Source: Haloimpatiens lingqiaonensis
GTDB lineage: Bacteria > Bacillota > Clostridia > Clostridiales > Clostridiaceae
NCBI RefSeq assembly: GCF_044502415.1
Contig: NZ_CP172402.1
Reading direction: 5' to 3' (one strand)
Length of the DNA stretch: 64,000 nucleotides
The notes under the pieces are model-generated. The model was not told where the DNA came from. It was given only the letters and a program-made list of their open reading frames with translations, and did no database searches. This document shows positions 17,105-25,831 of the stretch, piece after piece (positions within the stretch are counted from its first letter, which is position 1; each line of letters opens with the position of its first letter). The position numbers and the translations under genes were made by a program.

Positions 17105-18352
17105 ATGCTAAATTTATATGTTAATAGTGAAGGTAAAAAATTAAGGTGCGGATATACTACAGGTTCTTGTGCAACTGCTGCAGCTAAAGCGGCAACTATG
17201 ATGCTTTTCAATAATGAAGTTTTGGATAATGTAAGAATAGAAACTCCAAAGGGCATTGAACTTTATTTAGAAATTAAGAAAATTGAAAGAGGAACAAATT
17301 TTGTTCAATGTTGTGTTATTAAGGATGCGGGGGATGACCCAGATATAACTGATGGTTTGGAGATATGGGCTAGGGCTGAGACCAGAGAAAGCGGATATAT
17401 TTTAAAAGGTGGAAAAGGCGTAGGGATAGTTAAAAGCCCTGGTTTATATGTACCTGTAGGAGAATATGCCATTAATCCAGTGCCAAGAAAGATGATAGAA
17501 AAGGAAGTTAGCGAGGTATTGCCTTCAGAAAAGGGAGTAGAAATAACTATTTTTGTACCTAGGGGAGAAGAAATAGCCAAGAAAACATTTAATCCTAGAC
17601 TGAATATAGTTGGAGGAATATCTATACTTGGAACTACTGGAATTGTTACGCCTATGTCTGAGGAAGCACTTAAGGAATCTATTGCCTTGGAAATAAGTCA
17701 AAAGGTTAAAAGTGGTCAAAAGGATTTAATTCTTTTGTTTGGAAATATGGGAGAAGATATGGCTAAAAAACTTCAACTTAATGAGAAGGCTATGGTTATA
17801 ATGTCTAACTATGTTGGCTTTGCATTGGATAGCTGTGTTCAACAGGGAGTTAAAAACATTACAGTAGTTGGTCATGTAGGCAAACTAGGAAAAGTATCTG
17901 CTGGATGTTTTAACACCCATAGCAGGGTTAGCGATGTAAGATTAGAGGTGCTGGCGTTAGAACTTGCATTAATGGGAGCGCCAGTAGAACTTGTAAGAGA
18001 AGTTTATAGCCAAAAGACCACAGAAGGGGTCGTAAATCTTTTGTGGAAAAGAAGTGGAATGACCAAGGAAACCAGGGACAGGTGTGATAAAATTAGGGAC
18101 AAAACCAGGGACAGGTGTAGTGAGGTTGATAGCAAGGCAGCTATGGATAAAAGTAGGGACAGGTATAATGATTTAACAAGTAATTCTAAAGTCTTTAGAG
18201 AAGATTCATGGGATTTTACTGAGCTGTTCGAAAACATATGTAATAAAATAGTTAATAGGATTAAAACTTATACCCATGATGAAATTTCTCCAGAGGTTAT
18301 AATGTATTCCATGGATATTGGAATATTATATGATACAAGAAAAGCCAAATAA
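17105..18352 (+). CDS. cbiD: Cobalt-precorrin-5B C1-methyltransferase, with repeat-encoded insert
   Basis: CbiD methylates C1 of the corrin ring. The 415-residue protein starts with the family's LRCGYTTGSCATAAAKAA and includes NIVGGISILGTTGIV and NITVVGHVGKLGK. It is longer than the usual 360-380 residues. The extra part (about residues 320-360) contains three copies of the dispersed repeat read as Arg-Asp-Arg (324-326, 335-337, 351-353) and one partial copy (331-332), forming a charged linker before the conserved C-terminal helix. The spacings (33 and 48) keep the frame. The enzyme core looks intact. Confidence 0.95.
   Translation: MLNLYVNSEGKKLRCGYTTGSCATAAAKAATMMLFNNEVLDNVRIETPKGIELYLEIKKIERGTNFVQCCVIKDAGDDPDITDGLEIWARAETRESGYILKGGKGVGIVKSPGLYVPVGEYAINPVPRKMIEKEVSEVLPSEKGVEITIFVPRGEEIAKKTFNPRLNIVGGISILGTTGIVTPMSEEALKESIALEISQKVKSGQKDLILLFGNMGEDMAKKLQLNEKAMVIMSNYVGFALDSCVQQGVKNITVVGHVGKLGKVSAGCFNTHSRVSDVRLEVLALELALMGAPVELVREVYSQKTTEGVVNLLWKRSGMTKETRDRCDKIRDKTRDRCSEVDSKAAMDKSRDRYNDLTSNSKVFREDSWDFTELFENICNKIVNRIKTYTHDEISPEVIMYSMDIGILYDTRKAK
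18074..18164 (+). repeat. Three in-frame GGGACAGGT repeats inside cbiD
   Basis: AGGGACAGGT is at 18074, 18107 and 18155, with a partial AGGGACA at 18095. Here the motif is read in the frame AGG GAC AGG (R-D-R), a different frame from galT and cbiE. None of the motif's six frames contains a stop codon. Confidence 0.9.
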
Positions 18353-18505
18353 TCATAAAAGCTAAATGATAATAGAATAAAAGTTATTGTATAAAGTAGA
18401 AAAATAAAAATGAATGTTAAAAATAAAAGTAAAATAACAAAAGTAAAATAATGATAAAATTAGAGAAACAACAAATAAACATTTTATTCTATAAGGAGTG
18501 ACTTT

Positions 18506-19276
18506 ATGGTTTATATAGTAGGAATAGGACCAGGTCATAAGAATTATATAATTCCTAAGGCTGTAGATGTGATGGAAAAAGTCCATAAGGTGTTGGGATT
18601 TAAAAGAGCCATAGAAAGCTTATATTTTATAAAAAATGAAAAGGTTGAGGTAAAGAGCTTAAAGGAAATAGTGGAATATATAAATAACAATTGCCATGAA
18701 GATATAGCAATAGCTGCTTCAGGAGATCCATGCTATTATGGAATAACTAACTATATTAAAAACAATTATAAGGGACAGATAGAAGTGATAACAGGAATAA
18801 GCTCTTTTCAATATATGATGAGTAAAATAGCTCTTCCATGGAATGAGGCTTTTACTGGAAGTATGCATGGTAGAGAAGAAGATTTTGTGGATATGGTAAA
18901 AAGTCATAAGATATCTATTTGGCTTACTGACAAGAAAAATACTCCCGATGAGCTTTGTAAGAAATTATTAAAGGCAGGGTTAAATTTAACGGATAAAAGC
19001 ATAAAAACAGTGGACAAAGTCAGTAAATTGTCAGGGACAGGTGTAATGAAATCCACAGAATTAACAGCTGATTTAATAGAGTCAGTAGTAGAAACAGCAG
19101 GGACAGGTCTAGTAGAATCAAGAAAATCAATAGGGACAGGTGTAGGAATTAAGGTATATGTTGGAGAAAATTTATCCTATGATGATGAAAAAATTTCCTC
19201 TGGAACTCTTTCAGAAATGGCAAGGAAGAGCTACAGTGACTTATGTGTGGTGGTGATTGAAAAATGCATTTTATAA
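18506..19276 (+). CDS. cbiE: Cobalt-precorrin-7 C5-methyltransferase, with repeat-encoded insert
   Basis: CbiE methylates C5 using SAM. The protein begins VYIVGIGPGHKNYI (glycine-rich SAM loop of the tetrapyrrole methylase fold) and has AASGDPCYYGI near residue 72. At 256 residues it is 40-50 longer than expected. The excess lies at residues about 172-213, where three copies of the dispersed repeat encode Gly-Thr-Gly at 177-179, 199-201 and 210-212. The conserved VGENLSYDDEKI follows directly. It overlaps cbiT by 13 bases, which suggests translational coupling. In many bacteria the two activities are fused as CobL. Confidence 0.93.
   Translation: MVYIVGIGPGHKNYIIPKAVDVMEKVHKVLGFKRAIESLYFIKNEKVEVKSLKEIVEYINNNCHEDIAIAASGDPCYYGITNYIKNNYKGQIEVITGISSFQYMMSKIALPWNEAFTGSMHGREEDFVDMVKSHKISIWLTDKKNTPDELCKKLLKAGLNLTDKSIKTVDKVSKLSGTGVMKSTELTADLIESVVETAGTGLVESRKSIGTGVGIKVYVGENLSYDDEKISSGTLSEMARKSYSDLCVVVIEKCIL
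19033..19141 (+). repeat. Three in-frame GGGACAGGT repeats inside cbiE
   Basis: Copies lie at 19033, 19099 and 19132. The spacings of 66 and 33 preserve the frame, and all are read as G-T-G followed by V or L. Confidence 0.9.
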
Positions 19277-19827
19277 AAGATGAAGAATTTATAAGAGGAA
19301 ATCCTCCTATGACAAAAGAGGAGGTTAGAATTTTAAGTATTTGTAAAATGAACTTACAAAAGAATTATAAAGTTTTAGACGTAGGGGCAGGAACAGGAAG
19401 CATAAGCATCCAGTGCAGCAAGATTTGCAGTGAAGGAAAAGTTATAGCTATTGAGAAAGATGAAGATGCTATAGAAATTATGCAGGAAAATAAGAATAAA
19501 TTTAATTGCACAAATTTAGAGCTCATTAAAGGTGAGGCTTTAGATGTGATGAATAATATAGAAGATGAGTTTGATGCTATATTTATTGGAGGCAGTGGTG
19601 GCAATATTGAGGATATTATAAGTGGATATGGCAATAAATTGAAAGAAAATGGAGTTATGGTTTTAAATTTTATAACCATAAGCAATTTATACAGAGCCAT
19701 GGAGTTTTTAAATAAAATTGGTTATAAGACAGAATGTACACAGGTGGCTGTAAGTAAGCTTAAAGGCAAGAGTGGTATGCTTATAGCTAACAACCCAATT
19801 TTTATATTGGTAGCTAATAAAAAATAA
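19264..19827 (+). CDS. cbiT: Cobalt-precorrin-6B C15-methyltransferase (decarboxylating)
   Basis: CbiT methylates C15 and removes the C12 acetate carboxyl. The 187-residue class I SAM methyltransferase starts HFIKDEEFIRGNPPMTKEEVR, a typical CbiT N-terminus. Motif I is VLDVGAGTGSISIQ near residues 37-50, and the acidic motif II is VIAIEKDEDA. Length is normal. It overlaps the end of cbiE. No repeat copy is present in this gene. A 353-bp gap follows before cbiL. Confidence 0.95.
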   Translation: MHFIKDEEFIRGNPPMTKEEVRILSICKMNLQKNYKVLDVGAGTGSISIQCSKICSEGKVIAIEKDEDAIEIMQENKNKFNCTNLELIKGEALDVMNNIEDEFDAIFIGGSGGNIEDIISGYGNKLKENGVMVLNFITISNLYRAMEFLNKIGYKTECTQVAVSKLKGKSGMLIANNPIFILVANKK

Positions 19828-20180
19828 TAAGATCAGAAAAATATTAAATTGAGGAAGCTGTATAATTCCTTTTAAAATAAATTCTTAAGAATATATTGTA
19901 CATACTCAATTGGTGAATACAGTATATTGAGCCTATATTTTAAATTTATTAATTATGCAAATATCTCAATTAATAAAATCAGAAAAATATAAGGTGTTTA
20001 AAAAATCTAATTTAAAAGTAATAGGGGATTAATTAAAATATGGAAAAAATATGTATATACAAGTTCTGTAGTAATATTAAATTAACATTAAATTGACAAA
20101 TTAGGCATTGTAAATAGTTAAAAAGCAGATTTTATAGAGCTTAATTATTTGAGTTATTATTAGAAAGTGAGGATTTTAAT
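19828..20180. other. Gap between cbiT and cbiL, no gene seen
   Basis: This AT-rich stretch holds a short direct repeat (ATCAGAAAAATAT near 19832 and 19980) and paired TCAATT words. I see no clear terminator or riboswitch. The gap suggests cbiL may have its own promoter. Confidence 0.4.
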
Positions 20181-20846
20181 ATGGCAAAATTATATGGCAT
20201 AGGTGTAGGACCAGGGGATACGGAATTATTAACTTTAAAAGCTGTAAGAATAATACAAAATTCGAATATTATTGTGGTACCAAGTGCTAAGAATGGTGGA
20301 AAAAGCATAGCTTATGATACTGTTAAGGAATTTATAAAAAAAGATGCTGAAGTTTTGGTTATGCATTTTCCAATGGGAGGACCAGAGCAGGAAATAAAAA
20401 TTAGGGAAAATGCTAAAGAAGTTGAAAAAAAATTGAGCATGGGTCAAGATGTTGTTTTTTTAACCATAGGAGATCCATTTATATTTAGTACATATATTTA
20501 TCTTTTACAAAATTTAAAATATGATGGTTTTGAAGTGGAAACTATTCCAGGAATAACTTCATTTTGTGCTTGTGCTAGTGTTGCAAATGAACACTTAGTA
20601 ATAGGCGATGAACCTTTATTGGTACTTCCAGCTACTAGATTGGATACAGTTAAGGGTCAAAAGAATTTAGCAATAATGAAGGTATATAAGATTGAGGAAG
20701 AAGTCTTAGATTTCTTGGATAGCAATGGCTATGAATATGTATATATTAAAAAGGCTGGAAGAGAAGGACAAGAAATTATAAGAAATAGAGAAGATATTTT
20801 AAAGAGCAGGGAATACATGAGCTTGATAATAGCACATAAAAAATAG
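20181..20846 (+). CDS. cbiL: Cobalt-precorrin-2 C20-methyltransferase
   Basis: CbiL adds the C20 methyl group, the first ring methylation after cobalt insertion. The 221-residue protein begins LYGIGVGPGDTELLTLKAV and has the SAM-site segments FLTIGDPFIFSTY and IPGITSFCACAS. Both are diagnostic of the C20 subfamily within tetrapyrrole methylases. Length is normal. AGTGAGG precedes the ATG. cbiF starts 62 bases downstream. Confidence 0.93.
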   Translation: MAKLYGIGVGPGDTELLTLKAVRIIQNSNIIVVPSAKNGGKSIAYDTVKEFIKKDAEVLVMHFPMGGPEQEIKIRENAKEVEKKLSMGQDVVFLTIGDPFIFSTYIYLLQNLKYDGFEVETIPGITSFCACASVANEHLVIGDEPLLVLPATRLDTVKGQKNLAIMKVYKIEEEVLDFLDSNGYEYVYIKKAGREGQEIIRNREDILKSREYMSLIIAHKK

Positions 20847-20908
20847 TAATTCATAAAAATAGTAATTGTTAATGAAACGAGTTTTCGTAAATGAATGGAG
20901 GAATTAAA

Positions 20909-21652
20909 ATGGTATATTTTATAGGTGCAGGCCCAGGAGATGTGGATTTAATAACAGTTAGGGGAAGAGATGTTTTAAGCAAAGCAGATGTGGTAATATA
21001 CGCGGGATCTTTGGTAAATAATAAGCATTTAGAATTTTGCAAAGAGGGTACTGAAATATATAATTCTGCTTCTATGAATTTAGATGAGGTTATTGAGGTT
21101 ATTAAAAAGGCTGAAGGTGAAAATAAATTAGTTGTAAGATTACATACTGGAGAGCCTTCAATATATGGAGCAATTAAAGAGCAAATGGATGAGCTTGATA
21201 AATTCAATATAACATATAAAGTTATTCCAGGGGTTAGTTCTTTTGCAGCAGCAGCATCAGCTATAAAAAAAGAATTTACACTTCCTAATGTTTCACAAAC
21301 GGTTATTCTTACTAGAGTGGAGGGAAGAACTCCAGTGCCTGAGAAGGAAGATTTAGAGAATTTAGCTAAAATAGGAGCGTCTATGGCTATATTTTTATCT
21401 GTAAGCATGATAGAAAAAGTAGTGGAAAAATTAAAAAAAGGTTATGGCAGAAATGTACCTATAGCAGTAATAGAAAAAGCTAGCTGGCCAGATGAAAGAA
21501 TTGTTGTTGGCACATTAGATGATATAGCTTTGAAAGTAAAAGAAGCTAATATTACTAGATGCGCTCAAATACTAGTAGGAGATTTCATCGATTGTGAGTA
21601 TGATAAGAGTAAATTATATGATAAAAACTTCTCACATATGTTTAGAAAATAG
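20909..21652 (+). CDS. cbiF: Cobalt-precorrin-4 C11-methyltransferase
   Basis: CbiF methylates C11. The protein (247 residues from the chosen start) begins MVYFIGAGPGDVDLITVRG and contains VVRLHTGEPSIYGA, IPGVSSFAAAASAI and LTRVEGRTPVPE, the CbiF/CobM hallmarks. An upstream ATG at 20891 is in frame, but the GGAGG lies at 20897-20901, between the two ATGs, so translation starts at 20909. A cluster of dispersed repeats follows before cbiG. Confidence 0.95.
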   Translation: MVYFIGAGPGDVDLITVRGRDVLSKADVVIYAGSLVNNKHLEFCKEGTEIYNSASMNLDEVIEVIKKAEGENKLVVRLHTGEPSIYGAIKEQMDELDKFNITYKVIPGVSSFAAAASAIKKEFTLPNVSQTVILTRVEGRTPVPEKEDLENLAKIGASMAIFLSVSMIEKVVEKLKKGYGRNVPIAVIEKASWPDERIVVGTLDDIALKVKEANITRCAQILVGDFIDCEYDKSKLYDKNFSHMFRK

Positions 21653-21684
21653 CAGAATTGTCGCAGAAAACCCAGTGAAAACCC

Positions 21685-21761
21685 AGGGACAGGTGTTGGT
21701 AATGTCAGGGACAGGTGTTAAAACCCCGGATGATTTTCACGGATGATTTTCAGGGACAGGT
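21685..21761 (+). repeat. GGGACAGGT cluster between cbiF and cbiG
   Basis: Copies are at 21685, 21707 and 21752, with a degenerate one near 21788 (AAGGACAGGC). GATGATTTTCA is also duplicated at about 21730 and 21742. The spacings (22 and 45) are not all multiples of three, unlike the coding copies. Confidence 0.9.
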
Positions 21762-21836
21762 CTTAGAAATGTTTAGATGAATTTTCAAGGACAGGCATTC
21801 TAAGTGCCTTAAAGGTATAAAAAAGGAGTCCTAAAT

Positions 21837-22919
21837 ATGGAAAATGTTATAGTGAGTGTTACTAAGGCTGGAGATAGTATTGCAAAAATTATATCTTCTA
21901 GCATGGAATGCTATGTTTATACTAGAGAAATGGTTGTAAAAGAAGGAATAAATAATATAGCTAGAAGGATAATGAGGGAATTTCAAAATATTATATTTAT
22001 ATCTTCCACGGGAATAGCTGTTAGATCAATTGCTCCTTATATAGAATCTAAAGATAAAGATCCAGCAGTAATAGTAATTGCTAGCAGCTCTAAATATGTA
22101 ATAAGCCTTTTAAGCGGTCATATAGGAGGGGCTAACGATTTAACAATAAAAGTTGCAGATATTCTTAAAGCTCAGCCTATAATAACTACTGCAACGGACA
22201 ACTTAGGCATTGTAGCCCCAGATACTATTGCAAAAAAATATAATTTGGTCATTGAAGACTTGAAAAAGGCAAAGGATGTATCGGCAAAATTGGTGCAGGG
22301 TGAAAAAGTTATATTTTTAGATGAGGAAGGACTTATACAAACTCCCAGTGGATATTTTAATTTAGAGGAAATGTCATATTCAGATAATGAGATAATAAAT
22401 AAATTCAATAATGGAGATAACTTATTTTTTGAGTTAAGTAAAATTGGAATTTATGAATTTCTTAGAAAAAACAATATATCAGCAGTAGTGGCAGTGACTA
22501 ATAAAAATAAATTTTTGGATTTAATGGATATACCAGTATTAAAACTTATAAGAAAAAATATTGTAATAGGCGTAGGATGCAGAAAAAATTATGATGCAGA
22601 AAAAATGCTAAATATGATTTATGATGAATTAGAAAATTTAAATATAGATTTAAGAGCCATAAGCTCAGTGGCTACAGTTGAAGTAAAAAGGAATGAAGCT
22701 GCTATAATAAATTTATCAGAAAGATTAAAGGCAGAATTAAAAATATTTTCAATTGAGGATATAAAAAAGGTTCAACACAAATATAAGGGCAGTGATTTTG
22801 TTGAAAAAACAATAGGAGTAACCTGTGTTTGTGAGCCATGTGTAGAATTGGCTGGAGGGGAAGCGTTTTTGATGAATAAGTTAGGTAGGGATGGTATGAC
22901 TTGTGCCATAGGAAAATAG
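21837..22919 (+). CDS. cbiG: Cobalt-precorrin-5A hydrolase
   Basis: CbiG opens the delta-lactone and releases acetaldehyde, the step that contracts the ring in the anaerobic route. The 360-residue protein has an N-terminal flavodoxin-like CbiG_N domain (FISSTGIAVRSIAPYI and LLSGHIGGANDL), a middle region, and the C-terminal domain starting IVIGVGCRKNYDAEKM and ending CVCEPCVELAGG. All three parts are present. AAAGGAG is well spaced from the ATG. The nearby small gene at 27351 shows a similar N-terminal pattern. Confidence 0.95.
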   Translation: MENVIVSVTKAGDSIAKIISSSMECYVYTREMVVKEGINNIARRIMREFQNIIFISSTGIAVRSIAPYIESKDKDPAVIVIASSSKYVISLLSGHIGGANDLTIKVADILKAQPIITTATDNLGIVAPDTIAKKYNLVIEDLKKAKDVSAKLVQGEKVIFLDEEGLIQTPSGYFNLEEMSYSDNEIINKFNNGDNLFFELSKIGIYEFLRKNNISAVVAVTNKNKFLDLMDIPVLKLIRKNIVIGVGCRKNYDAEKMLNMIYDELENLNIDLRAISSVATVEVKRNEAAIINLSERLKAELKIFSIEDIKKVQHKYKGSDFVEKTIGVTCVCEPCVELAGGEAFLMNKLGRDGMTCAIGK

Positions 22920-23016
22920 GCTTGAAGTACGGAAAAATCATAGATAATATAATACAGGTGATACGGAATAAGTGGATGATTTTACAGTAAAAGGTATTGA
23001 TGGTTTCTAGAAATAT

Positions 23017-23151
23017 AGGGACAGGTCTTTAAGATAAATAGAAATGCATAAATAAGGGACAGGTCTTAAGAAATGGAAAATATTCGAAAATATTCAGGGA
23101 CAGGTCTTGTATAAATGCAGGGACAGGTCTTGAAGATTTTCAGGGACAGGT
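23017..23151 (+). repeat. GGGACAGGT cluster between cbiG and cbiH
   Basis: Five copies lie at 23017, 23055, 23096, 23119 and 23142, all in the same orientation and all followed by CTT. They fill most of the 280-bp gap between cbiG and cbiH. Confidence 0.93.
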
Positions 23152-23199
23152 CTTGAAGATATTTTGAAGATATTTGAACATATTAGAGAGGAGAAAGAC

Positions 23200-23934
23200 A
23201 TGGGAAAGCTTTATGTAATTGGAATGGGACCAGGTGGAATTGAACATATGACTATAAAAGCTAAGAAGGCTATAGAAGATAGTGAGGTTATAATAGGATA
23301 TACTAAATATATTGATTTAATAACTCCATTGATACAAGGAAAAGAGGTTTTCTCCACAGGCATGAAGGGAGAAATTCCTAGATGTAAAAAGGCTTTAGAA
23401 TTAAGCAGGGAGAAAAAAGTTGCAATAATAAGTACTGGTGATGCTGGCATATATGGTATGGCAGGGCTTATACTTCAGATGAAAAATGATGAAGTTGTTG
23501 AAATTATACCAGGAGTTACTGCTTCATCAGCCGCGGCATCTATTGTAGGTGCACCGCTTATGCATGATAATTGTAACATAAGCTTAAGTGACTTATTAAC
23601 TCCATATGATCTTATAAAGAAGAGAGTGGAATTAGCAACACAGGGGGATTTCATAATATCCTTATACAATCCTAAAAGTAAATCTAGACCAAACAATTTG
23701 TCAGAGGTATTGAATATTGTTAGAAAGTATAGAGATGGAAAGACTCCAGTGGCTGTAGTAAAAAATGCCTTGAGAGATGGACAAGAGACTTACATTTTTA
23801 CATTAGATGATTTTGATGATAGTGTAGTTGATATGCTTTCTATTGTTATAATAGGAAATAGTCAAAGCTATATTAAAGACAATATTTTTATAACTCCTAG
23901 AGGATATGAAAAGAAAGAAGAGTTTAATTTATAA
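23200..23934 (+). CDS. cbiH: Cobalt-precorrin-3B C17-methyltransferase
   Basis: CbiH methylates C17 and drives ring contraction. The protein (244 residues from ATG 23200) begins KLYVIGMGPGGIEHMTIKA and has IISTGDAGIYGMAGL, IPGVTASSAAASIVGAP and SLYNPKSKSRPNNL, typical of CbiH/CobJ. A TTG start at 23164 would be in frame, but GAGAGGAG at 23185-23192 lies between, so 23200 is chosen. cbiJ follows after 24 bases. Confidence 0.95.
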   Translation: MGKLYVIGMGPGGIEHMTIKAKKAIEDSEVIIGYTKYIDLITPLIQGKEVFSTGMKGEIPRCKKALELSREKKVAIISTGDAGIYGMAGLILQMKNDEVVEIIPGVTASSAAASIVGAPLMHDNCNISLSDLLTPYDLIKKRVELATQGDFIISLYNPKSKSRPNNLSEVLNIVRKYRDGKTPVAVVKNALRDGQETYIFTLDDFDDSVVDMLSIVIIGNSQSYIKDNIFITPRGYEKKEEFNL

Positions 23935-23958
23935 TAGCAGAAATGAAGGTGTAAATAA

Positions 23959-24741
23959 ATGATAGGACTTATAGTTGGAACATCAGAGGGTAAAAAAATA
24001 GTATCTATGCTAAATGAGTTCACAGAAGATTTATTTATTTCCACTGCTACTAAATATGGTGGAGAGCTTTTGGAAAATTATAAATATAAAGTTTTAAATT
24101 CATCACCATTAAATTTAGAACAGATTATTGAAGTTATAAAAATTCATAATATCAATATTTTTATAGATGCGTCGCATCCATATGCTTTAGAGGTTACTAA
24201 GAATGTGGTAAAAGCATGTGAAGTATGCAAAATACCATACATAAGGTATGAGCGTCCATCAGTTGTAGAAAAATATGATAGCTACGAAAAATTAATGCAG
24301 GTGGACAACTATGAAGATATATATGAATGTGTGAAAAATATTAAAGGGAATATATTAAATACCAGCGGAAGTAGGAACATGGATAAAATATTAAATTTGG
24401 GATTAGAAAATAGAATAATTCATAGGGTTTTGCCATCTTTAAAGGTCATGGAGGAATGTTTTAATTTAGGCGTTAAGGTAGAAGATTTAATAGCTATAAA
24501 AGGGCCTATAAGTTATGATTTAAATTTAAGCTTCATAAGAGAATACGATGCTAAGGTTATAATTATGAAAGATAGCGGCGTGGAAGGTGGAACAGAGGAA
24601 AAGTTGAAAGCGGCCATGGCTGCTGAGATTTGGGCTATTGTGATTAAGAGAAGTAATAAGAAATTAGATACGGTATTTACGAGTATTGAGGAAATGGTAA
24701 TATATATTAAGAATATTTATAATAAAAAATTAAGAAACTAA
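23959..24741 (+). CDS. cbiJ: Cobalt-precorrin-6A reductase
   Basis: CbiJ reduces the macrocycle using a nicotinamide cofactor. The 260-residue protein begins MIGLIVGTSEGKKI, contains FIDASHPYALEVTKN (the family's DASHPYA motif) and RYERP, and ends with a segment around IIMKDSGVEGGTEEKLKAA that is typical of CbiJ/CobK. Length is normal. It is tightly packed behind cbiH. Confidence 0.93.
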   Translation: MIGLIVGTSEGKKIVSMLNEFTEDLFISTATKYGGELLENYKYKVLNSSPLNLEQIIEVIKIHNINIFIDASHPYALEVTKNVVKACEVCKIPYIRYERPSVVEKYDSYEKLMQVDNYEDIYECVKNIKGNILNTSGSRNMDKILNLGLENRIIHRVLPSLKVMEECFNLGVKVEDLIAIKGPISYDLNLSFIREYDAKVIIMKDSGVEGGTEEKLKAAMAAEIWAIVIKRSNKKLDTVFTSIEEMVIYIKNIYNKKLRN

Positions 24742-24812
24742 CTAAAAAGTAATTAAAAAAAGTTTTGTAGTTTTAAAATTTTCCTTAAATAAAGCAGTAG
24801 GAGGGTAACAGT

Positions 24813-25607
24813 ATGAGTGGAGCTAACAGTTGTAAAAAGGGAATTCTTGTGGTGAGTTTTGGTACTAGCTATGAAGAAACAAGAAAATTAACCATAGAAG
24901 CTATAGAAAATAAAATTAAAAATAGTTTTGATGGATATGAAATTAGAAGAGCATTTACTTCTGGAATTATAAGAAAAAAGATTAAACAAAATGAAAATAT
25001 TCATATAGATAGCACTAAAGAAGCTTTAGATAGAATGAAAACGGATGGATTTAATGAAGTTGTAGTTCAGCCATTACATATAATTCCTGGTATAGAATAT
25101 GATGCAGTAAAGGAAACTGTCAATGAATATAAGAATTTATTTGAAAAAATAATTATTGGTACTCCGTTACTTTATGAGGAAAAAGAGTATGAAGAAGCAG
25201 TATGTGCTTTGAAAAATCAAGTTTCGGCTATGAAAAGTAATGAGGGTGTTGTTTTAATGGGTCATGGAACTACCCATTATTCTAATGCTTGCTATGCATT
25301 ATTGCAGTACATATTAGAAGAAAACGGCCTTGAAAATGTGTTTGTAGGTACTGTGGAAGGGTACCCTACTTTAGACAACGTAATAAGAAGACTTAAGAAA
25401 AATAAAATAGATAATGTGATACTAATGCCATTTATGCTAGTGGCTGGAGACCATGCTAATAATGATATGTCAGGAGATGAAGATGATTCATGGAAAAACA
25501 TATTAAAAAATAATGGAATTAAATCTAGTGTTTATTTACATGGATTAGGTGAAAATTTATCTATACAAGATATATACATAGAAAAAATTAAAAAATTAAT
25601 TTTTTAA
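24813..25607 (+). CDS. cbiK: Sirohydrochlorin cobaltochelatase (CbiK)
   Basis: CbiK inserts cobalt into sirohydrochlorin, the entry step of the anaerobic branch. The 264-residue protein has GILVVSFGTSYEETRKLTIEAIE at the N-terminus, VVQPLHIIPGIEYD with the metal-ligand histidine, GHGTTHYSN with the second catalytic histidine, and LMPFMLVAGDHANNDMSGDE. These fit CbiK rather than the shorter CbiX. AGGAGGG precedes the ATG. No signal peptide is visible, so it is cytoplasmic. Confidence 0.95.
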   Translation: MSGANSCKKGILVVSFGTSYEETRKLTIEAIENKIKNSFDGYEIRRAFTSGIIRKKIKQNENIHIDSTKEALDRMKTDGFNEVVVQPLHIIPGIEYDAVKETVNEYKNLFEKIIIGTPLLYEEKEYEEAVCALKNQVSAMKSNEGVVLMGHGTTHYSNACYALLQYILEENGLENVFVGTVEGYPTLDNVIRRLKKNKIDNVILMPFMLVAGDHANNDMSGDEDDSWKNILKNNGIKSSVYLHGLGENLSIQDIYIEKIKKLIF

Positions 25608-25617
25608 TTTTTATCAT

Positions 25618-25779
25618 ACCTGTCCCTAAAGATAACTAGGGACAGGTCTCTAATATTTCTAGTAATAGTAACACCTGTCCCTATATATAATCAGATATAT
25701 CTTATAAATTAATGAAGAGGTTTTTAATAAATTTAGTAGTAAGATAACAAGGAAAGGTTAAAAATCATCAGGGACAGGT
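25618..25779. repeat. GGGACAGGT cluster between cbiK and cbiA
   Basis: Copies lie at 25618 (inverted), 25638, 25673 (inverted) and 25770. The first two form a short hairpin just after cbiK (ACCTGTCCCT and AGGGACAGGT with a 10-base loop), so the pair could attenuate transcription inside the operon. Confidence 0.9.
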
Positions 25780-25831
25780 TTAGGATATTTACCGCATTTT
25801 ATAAAGATATGCAGCCATTGGGGGGAGATTA

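Noticed and set aside
18771..18780. AGGGACAGAT in cbiE as another copy of the dispersed repeat
   Set aside because: It has a mismatch in the core and encodes the ordinary family sequence KGQIEV, so it is probably coincidental.
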